Source: Trichopria drosophilae (Eukaryota > Arthropoda > Insecta > Hymenoptera > Diapriidae). Taken from it: a DNA stretch of 64,000 bases. The stretch covers positions 4,960,001 to 5,024,000 of the forward strand of contig CM059582.1 of assembly GCA_030407085.1 (NCBI GenBank), read 5' to 3'. Under the pieces are notes generated by a model that was given only the letters and a program-made list of their open reading frames with translations, had not been told where the DNA came from and did no database searches. Shown here in pieces: positions 24,790 through 37,887 of this stretch. The first letter of the stretch is position 1. Every line of letters begins with the position of its first letter. The translations under genes were made by a program, and so were the position numbers.

Positions 24790-27700
24790 TTTAAAATAAC
24801 GGCCTAATTACACATTTTTCAATTACGATAATTAGTATTAAAAAAAATTTGCATGTAATATCGTTGATATCAGTCTTACTGACCATTAGCACTATTAACA
24901 ATTAGACAGTGTTGTTAGTTTTTTCGAAATCGACTATTCCAGCTTAACCGTTTTCCACGCTGCCCCTCAATTTTCACCTAACTAAAGTTACTTAACCAAA
25001 TTACTGATTTGAGGAGTAAAATTCCGTGTATAGGATAAATCCGTTAATAGGCGAAAATCCGAATGAAGGAAATAATTTGACGTAAATATTTCAAGAATAT
25101 AATATTAAAAATATAATAGAAATATAATAAGAATATATTATTTCAAATTATAATCCTGAGGAGTAAAACTCCCCTAGAAAGGCAATTCTATGCCTGTAAA
25201 CATTTGTTACAAAAATCATATTTTTGAAAGAACAATCCTGAATCACAGTGAATAGTTTTAATGGAAACTCAATGGCTTTGGGAATGTTCGCCCTCTGGGA
25301 TATATCATTCTCGAAATACGTAAACTTAGGGGGTGCTCAGCCCTCCTCATTCCAAGCATAACCTTCACTTTTCAATGACGTCAAACTAACCGGTTTCTCA
25401 TAGTCATATTCAAAATCAACGCACGCAGAAAATGTATTATACAAAATTTTTAAAAGTACCACTATGAATCTGTAAACAGGTCGATGTACTTCATGATTAA
25501 TTATTCTTAGTTAAATCACGTCAGGTTCTGAACAATTTCTACCCATTTTATTCATTTTTTTGCATTATAAGTATAACAAAACTGAAAAGGGTAAATGAGC
25601 ATGTGTGTAAATAGACTTAAAATTACAAGGTGTCTTTTGAATTTTAACGTGGGGAAGTGATTACAAAAACTAAAAATAAAATCATTAAATGGAAGGTGAG
25701 TCAAGAGAGGGTTAGAAGAGGAAAATAAGAAATTCTTTGATTTTTTTATTACAGATAACAAATTTATTAGAATTTATATGGACTAAAATATAGAGTAAAT
25801 AAAATAGTACACAATACTTAACTAGTTAAATACTTAACAATACCTGACTGCACTATTTTTAAGTTTTGCCCTCACACTTAATATTTCCTGTTCATTAATT
25901 ATTAAAATATTTTTTCAGAAAGGAGACAAAACTTATTCTTTTGTTAAATAATGTCTTGAAAATATAATTCATTCCCTTGTTCTTTTGCAACAATAACGAC
26001 AGTCTTATTTTCTGAAAAAAATCCTAAAGTGCCTACAAATTACTTACAAAGCCACCCCAATGTACTATTTTTTACGCAGCAAAATCGTTTTGAAGATTAA
26101 TCTATCGGTAAATATATTTTAATATTTTTATTGATTCTGAGGTAATTCATTTGTATGTAGCATGTTGAATTGGAAATCTCGAAAAGCTAAAAGCTTTGTA
26201 GTCACCCCGGTAGAAATCTATCATTTTTTTCTTACACTATCCCTATACCTTTAGCATAGTTAATATGTAAATTATCTAATATTTACAAAAGAAATGGTTT
26301 GATTTCGACTAGGGAAAAACTGTCGATTAGGCATTAAAATTATTTATTTGTATGTGATATTAATTATTTTTATTTTTCAACACATATTATGATTTTGCCA
26401 TGGGCTTTGACTTCTAAGACAACAAATAAATGATGTATTCAAATAAAAAAGGTATTAATCTAAGCTGTACTAATGGCTTCACAAGTATACGTATATCCGG
26501 ATCATTAATATCAATATTTTGCCATAAATACAACATTATAATATATAATTGCCAATTTTGAATATTTAACAGCAGCATTTCATTCAGGTTTCAAGATAAT
26601 TATTTGAGGTTATGTACTGTTAAAACTCCTGTATTTCAAAACATTCTTTCTGCACGTTATTGATTAAGAATAAAATGTAGTGTATAAATTGAATTTAAAG
26701 AATCCCTACTATTTTTAAGTTTATGAACGTAACTATCTTAGACATACTTTATATCTGATATTCATTAACAGAAATCTGCATATTACTTCATAGTACACTC
26801 AAATAAGTTAAAGTTACTCTGTCCAAAGAAACGCCGATTATTTTAAATCATATTTCATACAAATTCAAAACGCGATGTTAAAAACGATAATAAACTATTG
26901 GAAAATGAAATTAATTAAAACTCCGGGGATTCTATTAGCACTTTCAAACACATATATTATTATAAAATAAAACAGTTTTTAAAGGATTGATCACTTATTG
27001 TTACGAATAATAAACGTAAACTGTATAAATTTGAGTCTATTAAATGTGTATTAAAACTATACATTTAATGGTCCAGACATTGGTATGCAAATATTAGTCC
27101 GCGTATGCATATAGCTATTTTATCTAAACCTAATTGTAAGATAAAAATGTAAAAAACTTACACCTGTCTCCAGAAACAAACAAGAGTTTAAATAAAATAA
27201 TGTAACTAATAAATAAATAAATTTCACATCTGATTAAAATCGAAAAATAGATTATTGTTATTGGATAATTGGTAGAATTAATAACTATAGTATTACTAAT
27301 ATATAGAATTAACCCATTTCATTGTGTATTAGAATATTAATAATCTTACTTCCTAACCTCAAAGAAATCAAATACTTTGGTTTTCTTTACTTTTAAACAG
27401 TAAAGTATTGTGTAATAGCAATGTCCAACATATTATACATTCGAATACAAAAATCTAGTTGAAGTTCATTTTATAAATATTAAACAAATCCATAGACAAC
27501 TAATAGATACAATTCACTAATAATATTGAAATATAGAGAACCAGTTAACTATATTAGATGTCATTTATGTATTTTAACAATTAAAAAACAAAATATTTTA
27601 TAATTGAGCAAGGCATTACATAGACTATATATGTCACCATAAACATAACATTTTTATTTTGTAAGTATTGAATGGATATCGGTAAATAATATTAGATTAA

Positions 27701-29930
27701 TTCAATACTGCTAAACAAAAAGAAACTAGGTGAATAAACTACCGAAATATCTATAGAAAACAATAAATAAACTGAAATTGTTCAATTAACAAAAAAATTA
27801 AACTATTAAAAAAAGTATGTATATCAATAACTAGTTGCCTAAAAAACCGATAATAATATGCAAACATTTAATCACGCACTTATAAGTATTTCAATAGTTT
27901 TAATTATGATAACAATTATGTACGAATTATCTCAATCATTGCATACACTAAACATAGGCACTTAATTATTAATTCTATTTTGAAATAAATGTAACGTATA
28001 AAACCAATATTTGCATTATACACAACTAGTCATATTAGCAAGAGTGCTACACATTGTGTAAATAGTGCGGCAGTCGAGAGAATTTCAACAGTACAATAAT
28101 TCCTACGAGGCATATTAATTTGTATGAATAGAAAACACATACATATTGTGTTTAGTTAGTCTACGATTCCAATTAAATTTCATATTCTCTACGGTGAAGG
28201 ATTGGAAATGTTCGATTCAGCCATTCATCACATACGCTTTGGAATGTAAATATTAATTAATGGCCACTTTAATATATTTAACTAAAGAATTAAAATTATT
28301 TTATTTTAATATGTTTTATATTTTTATAAAATAGAATTTCATAAAATTATTTAATTTTGTCATTGAGAAAAAAACATATTTTATAATTTTATAGAATATT
28401 TGGTCAATATTTGTACTAAATTATTCTAATTTCAGAATAAATATGATGAAAATTTATAATGAGTTCTATATATTCTAAAGACGTCATTATGCAAATAAAT
28501 CTTTAAGGTCATAAAAGGGTAATGTACATAACAGATATATTTTTTTGAGAATTTGAAGGGAAGGTCGTGCAGCATATCACTAGACGGTTATTCAACTTAA
28601 GATCATAAATAATACGCGATAAACGTACTACCTAATTTTTCGTTTTGTGATCAATATAGCCTCTGAATACTGAGATATGTTTTCAATGATAATTGTTTCT
28701 CATATAACCATCAAACCATTATTACTTTTATGGACACACAGCGTGAAAACAATAGGGTTCATTAACATTTTATCAAAGGTCTTCATTCGCAAGCCATTGC
28801 ATAAAATGAATAAATAAAAGGAAATGAATAAAATAGACGGTAATTATACTTTTAAAATTAATTTGACTCTTACAAATAGACTGATTAACATAGTTCACGA
28901 ATGAACTGATTAAACCACCGTTTAAAACAAACAAGTGTGTAGCAACGTTTTAAATCAAGTAATAACAAGATAGTAACGTTGTAAATATTGCTTCCTCATT
29001 AGTTTCAATTTTTCCTGAAGATTACTAAATGTCGGGAGCATTGATTAGTATAATCATTATTATCGGTTATTACAAAATTTCCTTCTGAATAAGGAACTAC
29101 ATTTATCTACCATTTGTATTCAGCATGTAGTAGGAACGCTTTCGTATTTATAAAACGTCATAATGTGTACATTTGCAATGATCATACGTTGTAACTTTGT
29201 TCATTAATAAAAGAATAACAATAAATCGATTTTAATTTCAGAAACGTTCTAATAAATCACAAAAAAGTGGAATAAATATTTAAGAATGACCATAAATTCA
29301 TCATTTGGTTGAATTTATAAATAATACTGTAAAAAAACCAAACACAACGTTTATTATAACAACTATGGAAACCGAGAGAATTCAGTTTAGCCAGCAGTAT
29401 TTTTTTAAAAATAAACAAAGTTTTTACCACTTTCTAAATCAACTTTCACATTGTAGTCTTAAACAAAAAAAATGTATTTGAATTGACTGTAAACATTTAC
29501 GCGAAAATGAAAAGTCGACATCGACTTCCGGGCACCTTTCACAGTGTAACAGCATAAATCCTGACTTTGGCACACTTCCCATTATATTCTTCATGTGTGC
29601 ACTTCGTCATTCGTTTATTTTTCTTTATTGTGCAGATCAAATATTATACCGCTTATCACTCCTACAGTATATCTATTCTAAAATATTACGAAATAGAAAA
29701 GTCTTTTTATTTTCAATAATATTAACAATTGAATTCTTTTCGTTAAAAATAAAAATCAGATAGAAATTTAGTTACAGTTCAGAAGAATATTTCCTTGTGC
29801 ATTCCTGGCGTAAAAATAATCTAAATAATGAAGGAAATATTTGAAATATATTGCAAACGAATGATTCTTCTTTCTAAAAAATGTGTATTTTAAACCTTTA
29901 CGGTATACAGTTTACAAAAATATTTATATT
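24790..29930. other. 5 kb AT-rich desert
   Basis: Very AT-rich with abundant homopolymer and TAATA-type words. No open frame with support, no clear repeat and no splice-bounded candidate. It may be intron or intergenic. Confidence 0.6.
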
Positions 29931-29934
29931 GAGA

Positions 29935-30215
29935 TTTTTAAGGTTGCTGATGACGAATCTCAATTCCGTTTTTATTTATTCAAAATGGCGGATGAATTTG
30001 TCAAAATTCCTCAAATTCGATTGAAACTTATCAGTCGATAGTGGTTCAACGTCGCTAATTATGAATCAGGTTTTACTGCATTAAAAGTAGCGAATTCATA
30101 TCACAAACATTTGGAATCAACAAAATTTTACATTTATATTTAAAGAAAATTTGTTATTCGACGGTTTTCAACATTTTTGTTCACATCATTGGATCTGCCA
30201 TTTTCAATTTGGTAT
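29935..30215. repeat. Degraded locus of the AAAATGGCGGA / TCGCTGAT repeat family
   Basis: GCTGATGACGAATCTCAATT then TCAAAATGGCGGATGAATT (29980-30000), followed by GTCGCTAATTATGAATC (30050) and GGATCTGCCATTTTCAATT in inverse orientation (30188). Non-coding. Confidence 0.5.
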
Positions 30216-33053
30216 ATTTTATTTGTTAAAAACAACTGTATTAATAGTATTAAAAGAGAAAATTATTTTTTTTTAAGTGATTTAGGTTCTACTATGTCTA
30301 TTATAAGTGTTAAATCAGTCAGAATAATAAGATTTATTTTCATCGTGAAATGGAAGTAAAATATTTGCACTATTAAACAAATCAAATGAGGTATAGTTCA
30401 TGGAATTGAGTAAATGTCAGCTTTTACATGAACTAACGGTATACTCAATACTAACTTATTCAATAGCTTAGTCAATGTTTGTAAATCATAAGCTTCTTTT
30501 CAGAAATCACAAATATTTTTATTACGATCTTTGTCGTACTAAAAATTTAACAAATTCTGGAAATTTCAAACATCTAAATGTAACTTTCAAATATTTAAAA
30601 GTCCTAAAATTAAAGTGCAGATATAATAACAAAATAGAAATATAATGTTTAATGAAACTTTCTAAAATTTATTATTTTATTACATCAACAATTTAACAGC
30701 ACAATTATCGCACAAAATACTTTATTTTAAGATAATTCGATTTTTAACTAATTTTCTCACGTTTGAAAATCTCTACGAACGTCATCTCTAATTATATATG
30801 AATCCATTTATCGCATTTTATCGAACTAGTTGAATGAAATTATTAGTTTTAGTTTTTATAAAAATTGGAATAAACCATGATGCCATTTCTAGCATCATTT
30901 GCTCCTTTTGTAATATAGAGTTGGAGGATTTTTGTGAACCGATGTGAAAAGTTCAGGGCTGCAGCACTTAATGTTATCGTGATGATGCTCACGAGAATCC
31001 ATCAATGTCGACAGAAAGTGCGAAAATTGAAATCGATTAGACTTGGTGGACGCTGTTTACCAAGTCAGAGCTCATCTTGTCTGATATGACGCACATTCCG
31101 GCTTTGATATCATTGACGAAAAGCGTTCAAAGACACTATAAATTGTCTGAAGGAGAACATTATAATCATTTTACGTATTACAAATTTTTTTATTCTAAAT
31201 TTGGATATTTTTTAACAGACAAGAAAAATTTTAGGTAAGAATGATTTATAATGAAATAATCGACGTTCACCAGTTTTTTTGCAGCGGAAATATGTATTTT
31301 TCAGTGAAGATGCCCCAAAAAGAGTAAAAAATTTGAATTATAAGATTGTTTATCTTGCAACATTTCCTCTCCGTTTAAAAATGTCCGATGACGGGGCTAC
31401 TTTTTTAGGATAAAACTGGAAAATCTTTTTTTTTATTTGATTATAGATCTAATATGAATGCATTAAAAAATTGCATATTCTACAATGGATGTACTGCGTA
31501 ATCTTTATTTTTTAAATAATGTGTTTATCCAAATAAGTTTTGCTTCAAAATGTTTTCGAATATGAAATAAGGTTTATCAGTTACGACTACAGGTATATTG
31601 TAAATTACTAACATTTTCGTATCAAATATTTAATAGCAATGATGCAAATTTGGAAGAGGTAGGTATTTATTTGCTAATACTGCTGAATAACCGATATTAG
31701 TACCAGACAACGTAAGTATGATTCATTAAGGAACAACGATATATATGATTATTAGTATGCAAAGGACGATTCCGACGTTTCCCGAGTCTAAGTATATACT
31801 AACTGGTAGTAAATATAAGTCTTCATATAATGCTCGGCATCATAAGTATTCGCCACAGTAGTTTTCCTTGCATTTGAACTATCAAATCTATCTACATATA
31901 AACTGTGATATAAGATTAATATGTATTTATATAAGAGAAATGTATCTTCAAAATCGAAACTATGACGCAGATATTTCAATATATTTTTCCAAAGGTTTTT
32001 TTTGGTGAGCAGATCCGAATCTCAGGTCGAAATTTCTCAATTGGTTGATTTTTCCGAGACAACCTAACCTAATCGTGCAAAAGAAGTGATAATGGCCTAC
32101 ATTTAAAGTTTTGTAACATTGATAGTTTTCGTTTACTAAAAGAACTATAAATCAGTTAAAAGTAGTATAAACCTTGTTTCAAATGTCGTTAAGTTAGCTT
32201 ACGTATCTTTCTTTTTGCTGAGATCACATTTTGAAATGTTCTTCTTTAAGAATTTATCTATACCTGACAACATATCATAAACATAACAATTTCAAAATGC
32301 AATGTCGCAGTACAAAAGTGAGTTATTGAATCTTATTAAAGGGTATTTGTAGGGACAAGTCTTACGATTCAAATGTTTAGAGTTTTTTTAGTATGATATA
32401 CTACGTAACCTGAAATACACCGAAAAAGGCTGGTTTTACACTTTTAGGTTAGGTTATGTCGGAAACCAGAGACAACTGAGTGAGTTTAACATTCAATTCA
32501 GATTCATCATATCAAGAACATTCGGAAAAATATATTCTTATCTCTCGGTCAAATGCTCGACCTCATTTTATCAGTATGCGTTATTTACCTTTAAAGAAGC
32601 AATACTAGTTCAATAAATATTAACGTTAAAAAAATGTAAATTATCGAAAATTCGAATCTGTACTATACAGCTGATTAACAATCGAATATACAATTCTTAA
32701 TGAATTTCCTTTTTTAAATATTTAGGTGTATAATTTAGGTGTATAACAAAAAAAAATAAAAAAAAATAATACATTTTCTTGTCTTGGAAATTAAGACACA
32801 AAATACATAAATTATTGCACTTTATTTTGAAACATTTTATACACTCTAAAACGGTTGAAGCAAGATGCATAAACCAATAAAGTGTAATGATAATATTCAA
32901 ACCAGTATTTCCAAAGGGATTTTTCGTGTTAAAAAAGATGAATCTGGTAGAATTTTACTATTACATCACATTTCCGATAAAAATGATATTAAATGTGCTC
33001 AAATGTGCGTTTTGGCAGTACTTCCATTGCATTTGTAGAATAAGAGAATTTAT

Positions 33054-33136
33054 ACGGAAAAAACACCATGGTTGTATCAACCTAAGATATGGTTGTCTTG
33101 ACCTAATTTATTAATAATCATACCCTTCCGTGTGTA
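33054..33136. mobile_element. Possible mini-MITE, ~83 bp, ACGGAAAA-type ends
   Basis: Left ATACGGAAAAAACACC and right CCCTTCCGTGTGTA are imperfect inverted ends around a core with two copies of ATGGTTGT(A/C)T (33068 and 33089). The size and ends resemble the 37798 element. The inverted match is short, so the call is tentative. Confidence 0.3.
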
Positions 33137-33484
33137 TGGTTGCTGTGACCTTGATCAGTTTGAAGGGTTTCTATTTGGAAAGTTCTCTTTTCAATAGTAA
33201 TGGTCGACCTATCAATTTTTGAATTCAAAATGCTTCTTTCATAACCAAAAAGTTTTGACAATCGCAACATAATTTCCGAAGTATCTTTTTGTGTTGGAAA
33301 CGATGGCACTGTCAGAATTTCCCTATCGTATTGCAGTTTCACGAAATGTGAGGTTATATATGTTACATCTGCGTTTTCGTATATTTCTTACGCTTCTTTC
33401 CATATTTCCACACTTCTAATTTTTCGAGTTTGTTGTAATAAACGAAAATTGATACTGTTAACCTTCTGTTGGGGTTCGCAATTG

Positions 33485-33660
33485 TTTAAAAATTCGTCCG
33501 TCTCGTTGGTCCCGCCATTTTGAATTTATAAGAACTGACCTAATGTTAGTAATGTAAGATCCTTGACAAATCTGCTTCTGAGCAAATCCAAATCGATTTT
33601 TAAAAATTCATCCACCATATTGGATCCACCACATTGAATTTCAAGAAGCTGACGACGAAA
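33485..33660. repeat. Degraded locus of the GCCATTTTGAATTT / GGATCC repeat family, two units
   Basis: AAATTCGTCCGTC...CCCGCCATTTTGAATTT (about 33490-33528) is followed about 110 bases later by AAATTCATCCACCATATTGG then ATCCACCACATTGAATTTC (about 33604-33650). These are two tandem units of the inverse GGCGGATCC family. Confidence 0.5.
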
Positions 33661-34499
33661 ACCCTTGTAACAAATTTTGAAAAATTTCATTTCGCATTTT
33701 CTGTGCCTTTGGTAACTTTATTTTCCTCTCTTAATCTGTAACCTATAAATGGAAGTAAAATTTGTAGTTTTTTAATTTTTTGCCTGGCTACTTGCAGAAA
33801 GCTTACATTGTGTCATTAACTTGAACTTATACTCTACTTGTCTCGACCAAAATGCGGTTCATTTTCTAGCTTCGTTTGTAGAACTACCCTTGTTCGGTAT
33901 ACTTTCAAATATTGAACGAATTAATTTTTGTGTTAAATATTTTTATGATCATTTAGTTGCAGAATTTATGATGTTTATATTATATGTTATATGTTTCTGC
34001 TGTATTTCGGAGTGCTCCTCTTTTCTTGTGTAATTTTTTTTATCTTCTTAGTAGTTTGATTTACGTATGTATTTTTTATATATCGTTGATTATTATATGT
34101 GCTTTATATATTTGAGTGATCACTACTCCATTAATATTTTCATCCTCAATCACAATTGATACCGTTTTTCTATTTGTTGCATATATATATATATGGAAAC
34201 AAGCATGGGAATACCGGAAAAAAGTACCGTTACTAACGTGCAGCAGTTTATGCTAATCGATCTTAAAAATTATTAAAAATTGATTCGTTCAGTATTTATA
34301 CGTGTGCCCGTAAATATGCTAAAATAAGCCAATTATTGAATTAATTAATTACATTATAAAAAAAATCCTTCTGTTCCATCCAGTAATATTTAAATATATC
34401 CGTTTGATGTTTAAAAACTCGGTCACCGTATTTTATCTGCGATTTTGCATTTCAAAAATCTGATTGCATACTCGTGATCAGCGACCACAAAAACCCTCG

Positions 34500-34870
34500 A
34501 CATTGGAAAACTCGTCCGTGTCATCGTTTCCAGCATAAAAAATAGTACAGGAGTGATGCTACGATTGTCCAAAGTAAATTCTCTTTTGTTACAAAGCCAA
34601 CGGAAATAGTCCTAAAAATGCATATTTTGACTTATTTGACCTCACTTTTCCAGAAAATGGGACATGACAGGAAAATTCTGCCAGCGCCATCATTTTTAGC
34701 ACAAAAAATACTTTCAAATAATGCTGCGATTGTCAAAAGTAAATTTCCTTGTGCTGCAAAGACGATCGAAAGAGTGCCAAAAAGATTTTATTTTAAACGT
34801 ACATATTGTAAGGAAATGCGACGTGATAGGAAAACACTGGGTGGCATGTTAATCGCAAAAATCATGCAGG
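34500..34870. repeat. Satellite-like tandem, ~160-165 bp period, about 2.3 units
   Basis: The unit word GGAAAACTCGTCCGTGTCATC (34504) returns as GGAAAATTCTGCCAGCGCCATC (34670) and GGAAAACACTGGGTGGCATG (34829). Likewise GATGCTACGATTGTCCAAAG (34555) returns as AATGCTGCGATTGTCAAAAG (34720). Units have diverged by roughly a quarter. A 93-codon frame across the second and third units is a by-product. Confidence 0.65.
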
Positions 34871-36419
34871 CCAGTGTTATTAATGTAACTCTTAATTAAG
34901 ATAGTAAATTTACTCCTTCAAATCGAAAATTGATTTCGGATTTAACAGTCCGTTTTTTACTTCTTTGTAATTGAATTTCACTGCAACATTCATATAGTAT
35001 GTTCTCCTCAAGATATTTCTAGTTTTCTAGCCTAAAATATTGAAAATAATGTTTTAATAAATATCAATTGTTGTGTTCGAAAATAAATATAGTTAGAGTT
35101 TTACACTAATTGTTATCATACTACAAGTTGTATCTTTTCAAAAACAGATTCAAATGATATTTAATTATATTAATATAATAACAAATCTACATAGCATTAA
35201 GTAATTTTGTAAATTGCGTGCTGTACTAGGAATAATGTTTAACGCATAAAACAGATCTTTAATACGCAAAATTGAATTTATGCAACAATGGAAATAGAAA
35301 CTAAACTTTTCGACTGTTAAAACTACTCGATTGTTTGACAATTTTTACTTTTCTTACTATTCGGTTTAACAAATGGCTCCATGGAAGGTGTGATGGATAT
35401 TCACGCTTCAAGAACTATCTGTTTTCATTCAATTATAAAATTCAATACGTACGCCCTTATTACGTAAAAATAAATGTAAGTAATGAAGCGATAGTGAGTC
35501 GTGTGTTTGTTAATACTCACTAAATGTAATTCTGGCGTAAATACTTTTATTTACACAGGTTGCAATTAGCTGTAAATTGTGCGTCTGGAATATAGGCATT
35601 CATTGAACGTGAACACTGAGGAAATGTAGCAGTTAGCAATTAATTATACGCCAACAATAACATATTTTCAGTGACTTAAATTCATATTGCTTCAATTTTT
35701 GAAAAACCACAAAGATTAACGCTTAAAAATGTATTATATTATGAAAATGTATTTTATAAAGAAGAGTTTTTTGTCAATAACATTTGTATTTAAATTCGAA
35801 AATCAAAATGAATCCAACTATTTAAAATATTTTTTATATCAATTATTGTACCCTGGTGGAAATTTGTTTTTTTTAAAACGAAAATCCATTTTTTCTTAGA
35901 CTGGCCATTTCCCAGTTATAAGAATGTTATACAAGAATTGTACAATAAACGTTTTTATCTCTACCAGGGTAAACCTTCTTTTTTACACAACAAAGGTAGT
36001 AACTTCTTGAAAAGGAGTACAAGTTATTCGACACGTCGCGGAAAAAATTTGTATAATAAGGACTAACACTGGCTACTATTTATGAATTTGTAAGTCAAAG
36101 TCGTGGTTTTTTTATTTTTTGGATGCTTTTAAATTCAATTTAATATTCTTTTTTTTAATGTTTTATTCGATCGCCTACCAAAAATACTACCTATTTAATC
36201 AGAAGAATTATTATTTATTATTTTCTCTCAAACCAATTTTGTTTCTTGTATCCTATGTGAAATATAGTATCGAAATTTTTGTAATCTTACCTTCTTTCAC
36301 CTTCTGCCTTTAATCGTTAATATGCCGAATTTTAAAATTGTCAGTTTTTCTAATCATGTTTTTTCTAAAAGAAACTCGTAAAGCTCAGTTTACGGAAAAA
36401 AGAGAATGATGAAAAGAAC

Positions 36420-36850
36420 TATAAACCACTCAGTGAAAGATTCCGCGGTTAACGTTGACGGTAAATGTATCCCATTCCCATAACCTACGCTAATACGTGA
36501 GATGGATTTAATACAAATCAAGAAAGCTTGAATCGCATGTCATGCAGTTTTTCTTAGTCAACAATTACCATAATGAGTAATCAGTCTCGAAACCTTGTCC
36601 TGGCCCAGTTCGAATAAGCTAATGTTTACGTCATAACCTACATCATGATCATCGTGTCGTTCTAACAGATGTAATAAATTCCTAATATACATGATTTAGA
36701 CGTTGCACTGGATCACGTCATCGCGTACTTCGTTGCAATCGCACCTCGAAGCACATCAAAGTGATACTAAATTCATTTGACATCATTACGACGTGGTTTA
36801 ATCTTTAGCATCATTCAGCATACTAAAATGTTGCTTCCTCAACCTTGTAA
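36420..36850. other. Moderately GC-rich unique segment
   Basis: Between AT-rich flanks, this stretch has more balanced composition and CpG words (CCGCGGTTAACG, CGTCATCGCGTACTTCG). All frames are interrupted. Possibly a conserved element; nothing specific seen. Confidence 0.2.
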
Positions 36851-37797
36851 TAATGAAAAACGCATAAAATATTTTTTAAATTATAAAGCGTTATAAATAA
36901 ATCAATTGTGGCTATAAAGAATATTAAAATCTTAAAATAAAAGAAATAAGGTGGATTATTTCATAAAACTTACTCACATATAAATTTTAAATGAAATGAA
37001 AATGTGGCCTCAGTGTTTCGAACTGTTGAAGTTTGTTATCGTGAGGATTATATGATGGCAATTATGGCACACTGTAAAAAGAAATCTTAAAATGATTACA
37101 TCTTAATTTCAATCAATTTGATTGCTTAATTAGTAAATTATCAGATCTCAGTCGCATTTCGTACATGAATTTTAGTATTGCTTTTTACAGCGCAATGGTT
37201 GTAATTTTGTCGTCCATTATATACTTCTTACGGTGGTATTTTTTACGATCCAAATAAGATTATCATAAACGGAATGTAATTTTATACATATATGTCTCAT
37301 TCATTTTAAAAATATGATTTGAAATTTAAAATAAAATATAGCAGAAATATTGTTTTAAAAATAATGTTCTCTATGTCTAATATTTAAATGCTTAGCCGAT
37401 TAAAATTATGCCTATTTTAAATTTTAGATTAAGTAATAACGATTTTTTGTTGTACTGTTCGTTCTTATATTTTATTTTATATCTCGTACTTTCACATGAT
37501 CCCAATCTTTGCAAACTGAATTATATTTATGCAATTTATTGTTTACTAGCCCTTAGGTAATTTGGCATTTAAACTATTATTAACGAAAGGTACTTTACTA
37601 TATTGAAATTCCATTTTTAAATATACATTAAAAATATGGCAATAATCAAATTATTAATTGACAGCATTTAATGAACGTGATGAAAGATGATCATTATCAA
37701 CATTTATTCCTCTTGTAATAAGGAACTAATACAGTTTGAAGTGTTAACGCAAAATTGAATTTCCAACTAAAAAACTACATATAATTAATTCGTTAGT

Positions 37798-37887
37798 ACA
37801 CAGAGAGGAAAATATTGAATCCGATAACATACTGATGGTACCGAATAACATCTGATGGTATCCAGTAACATCTATTTATCTCCGTGT
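37798..37887. mobile_element. Mini-MITE, 90 bp, CACGGAG-type ends with ~21-bp tandem interior
   Basis: Starts ACACAGAGAGGAAAATA and ends with the reverse complement of ACACGGAGATAAATAG. The interior is nearly three units of a ~21-bp tandem (CCGATAACATACTGATGGTA, CCGAATAACATCTGATGGTA, CCAGTAACATCT). The unit structure suggests that the element grows by internal tandem duplication. Confidence 0.5.

Noticed and set aside
28240..28256. TGGAATGTAAATATT, similar to the 5' end of miR-1
   Set aside because: Only the first ten bases fit, and no hairpin partner lies nearby.
32216..32240. TGAGATCACATTTTGAAATG, similar to bantam microRNA
   Set aside because: There is an inserted base pair in the seed-flanking part and no stem partner.
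32440..32465. TTAGGTTAGG words (also at 32060, 49978 and 51222) as telomeric DNA
   Set aside because: Only two units each, in scattered repeats; far too short for a telomere or interstitial telomeric array.
33118..33342. 74-codon minus-strand frame
   Set aside because: It overlaps the end of a possible mini-MITE and has no recognisable domain or splice context.
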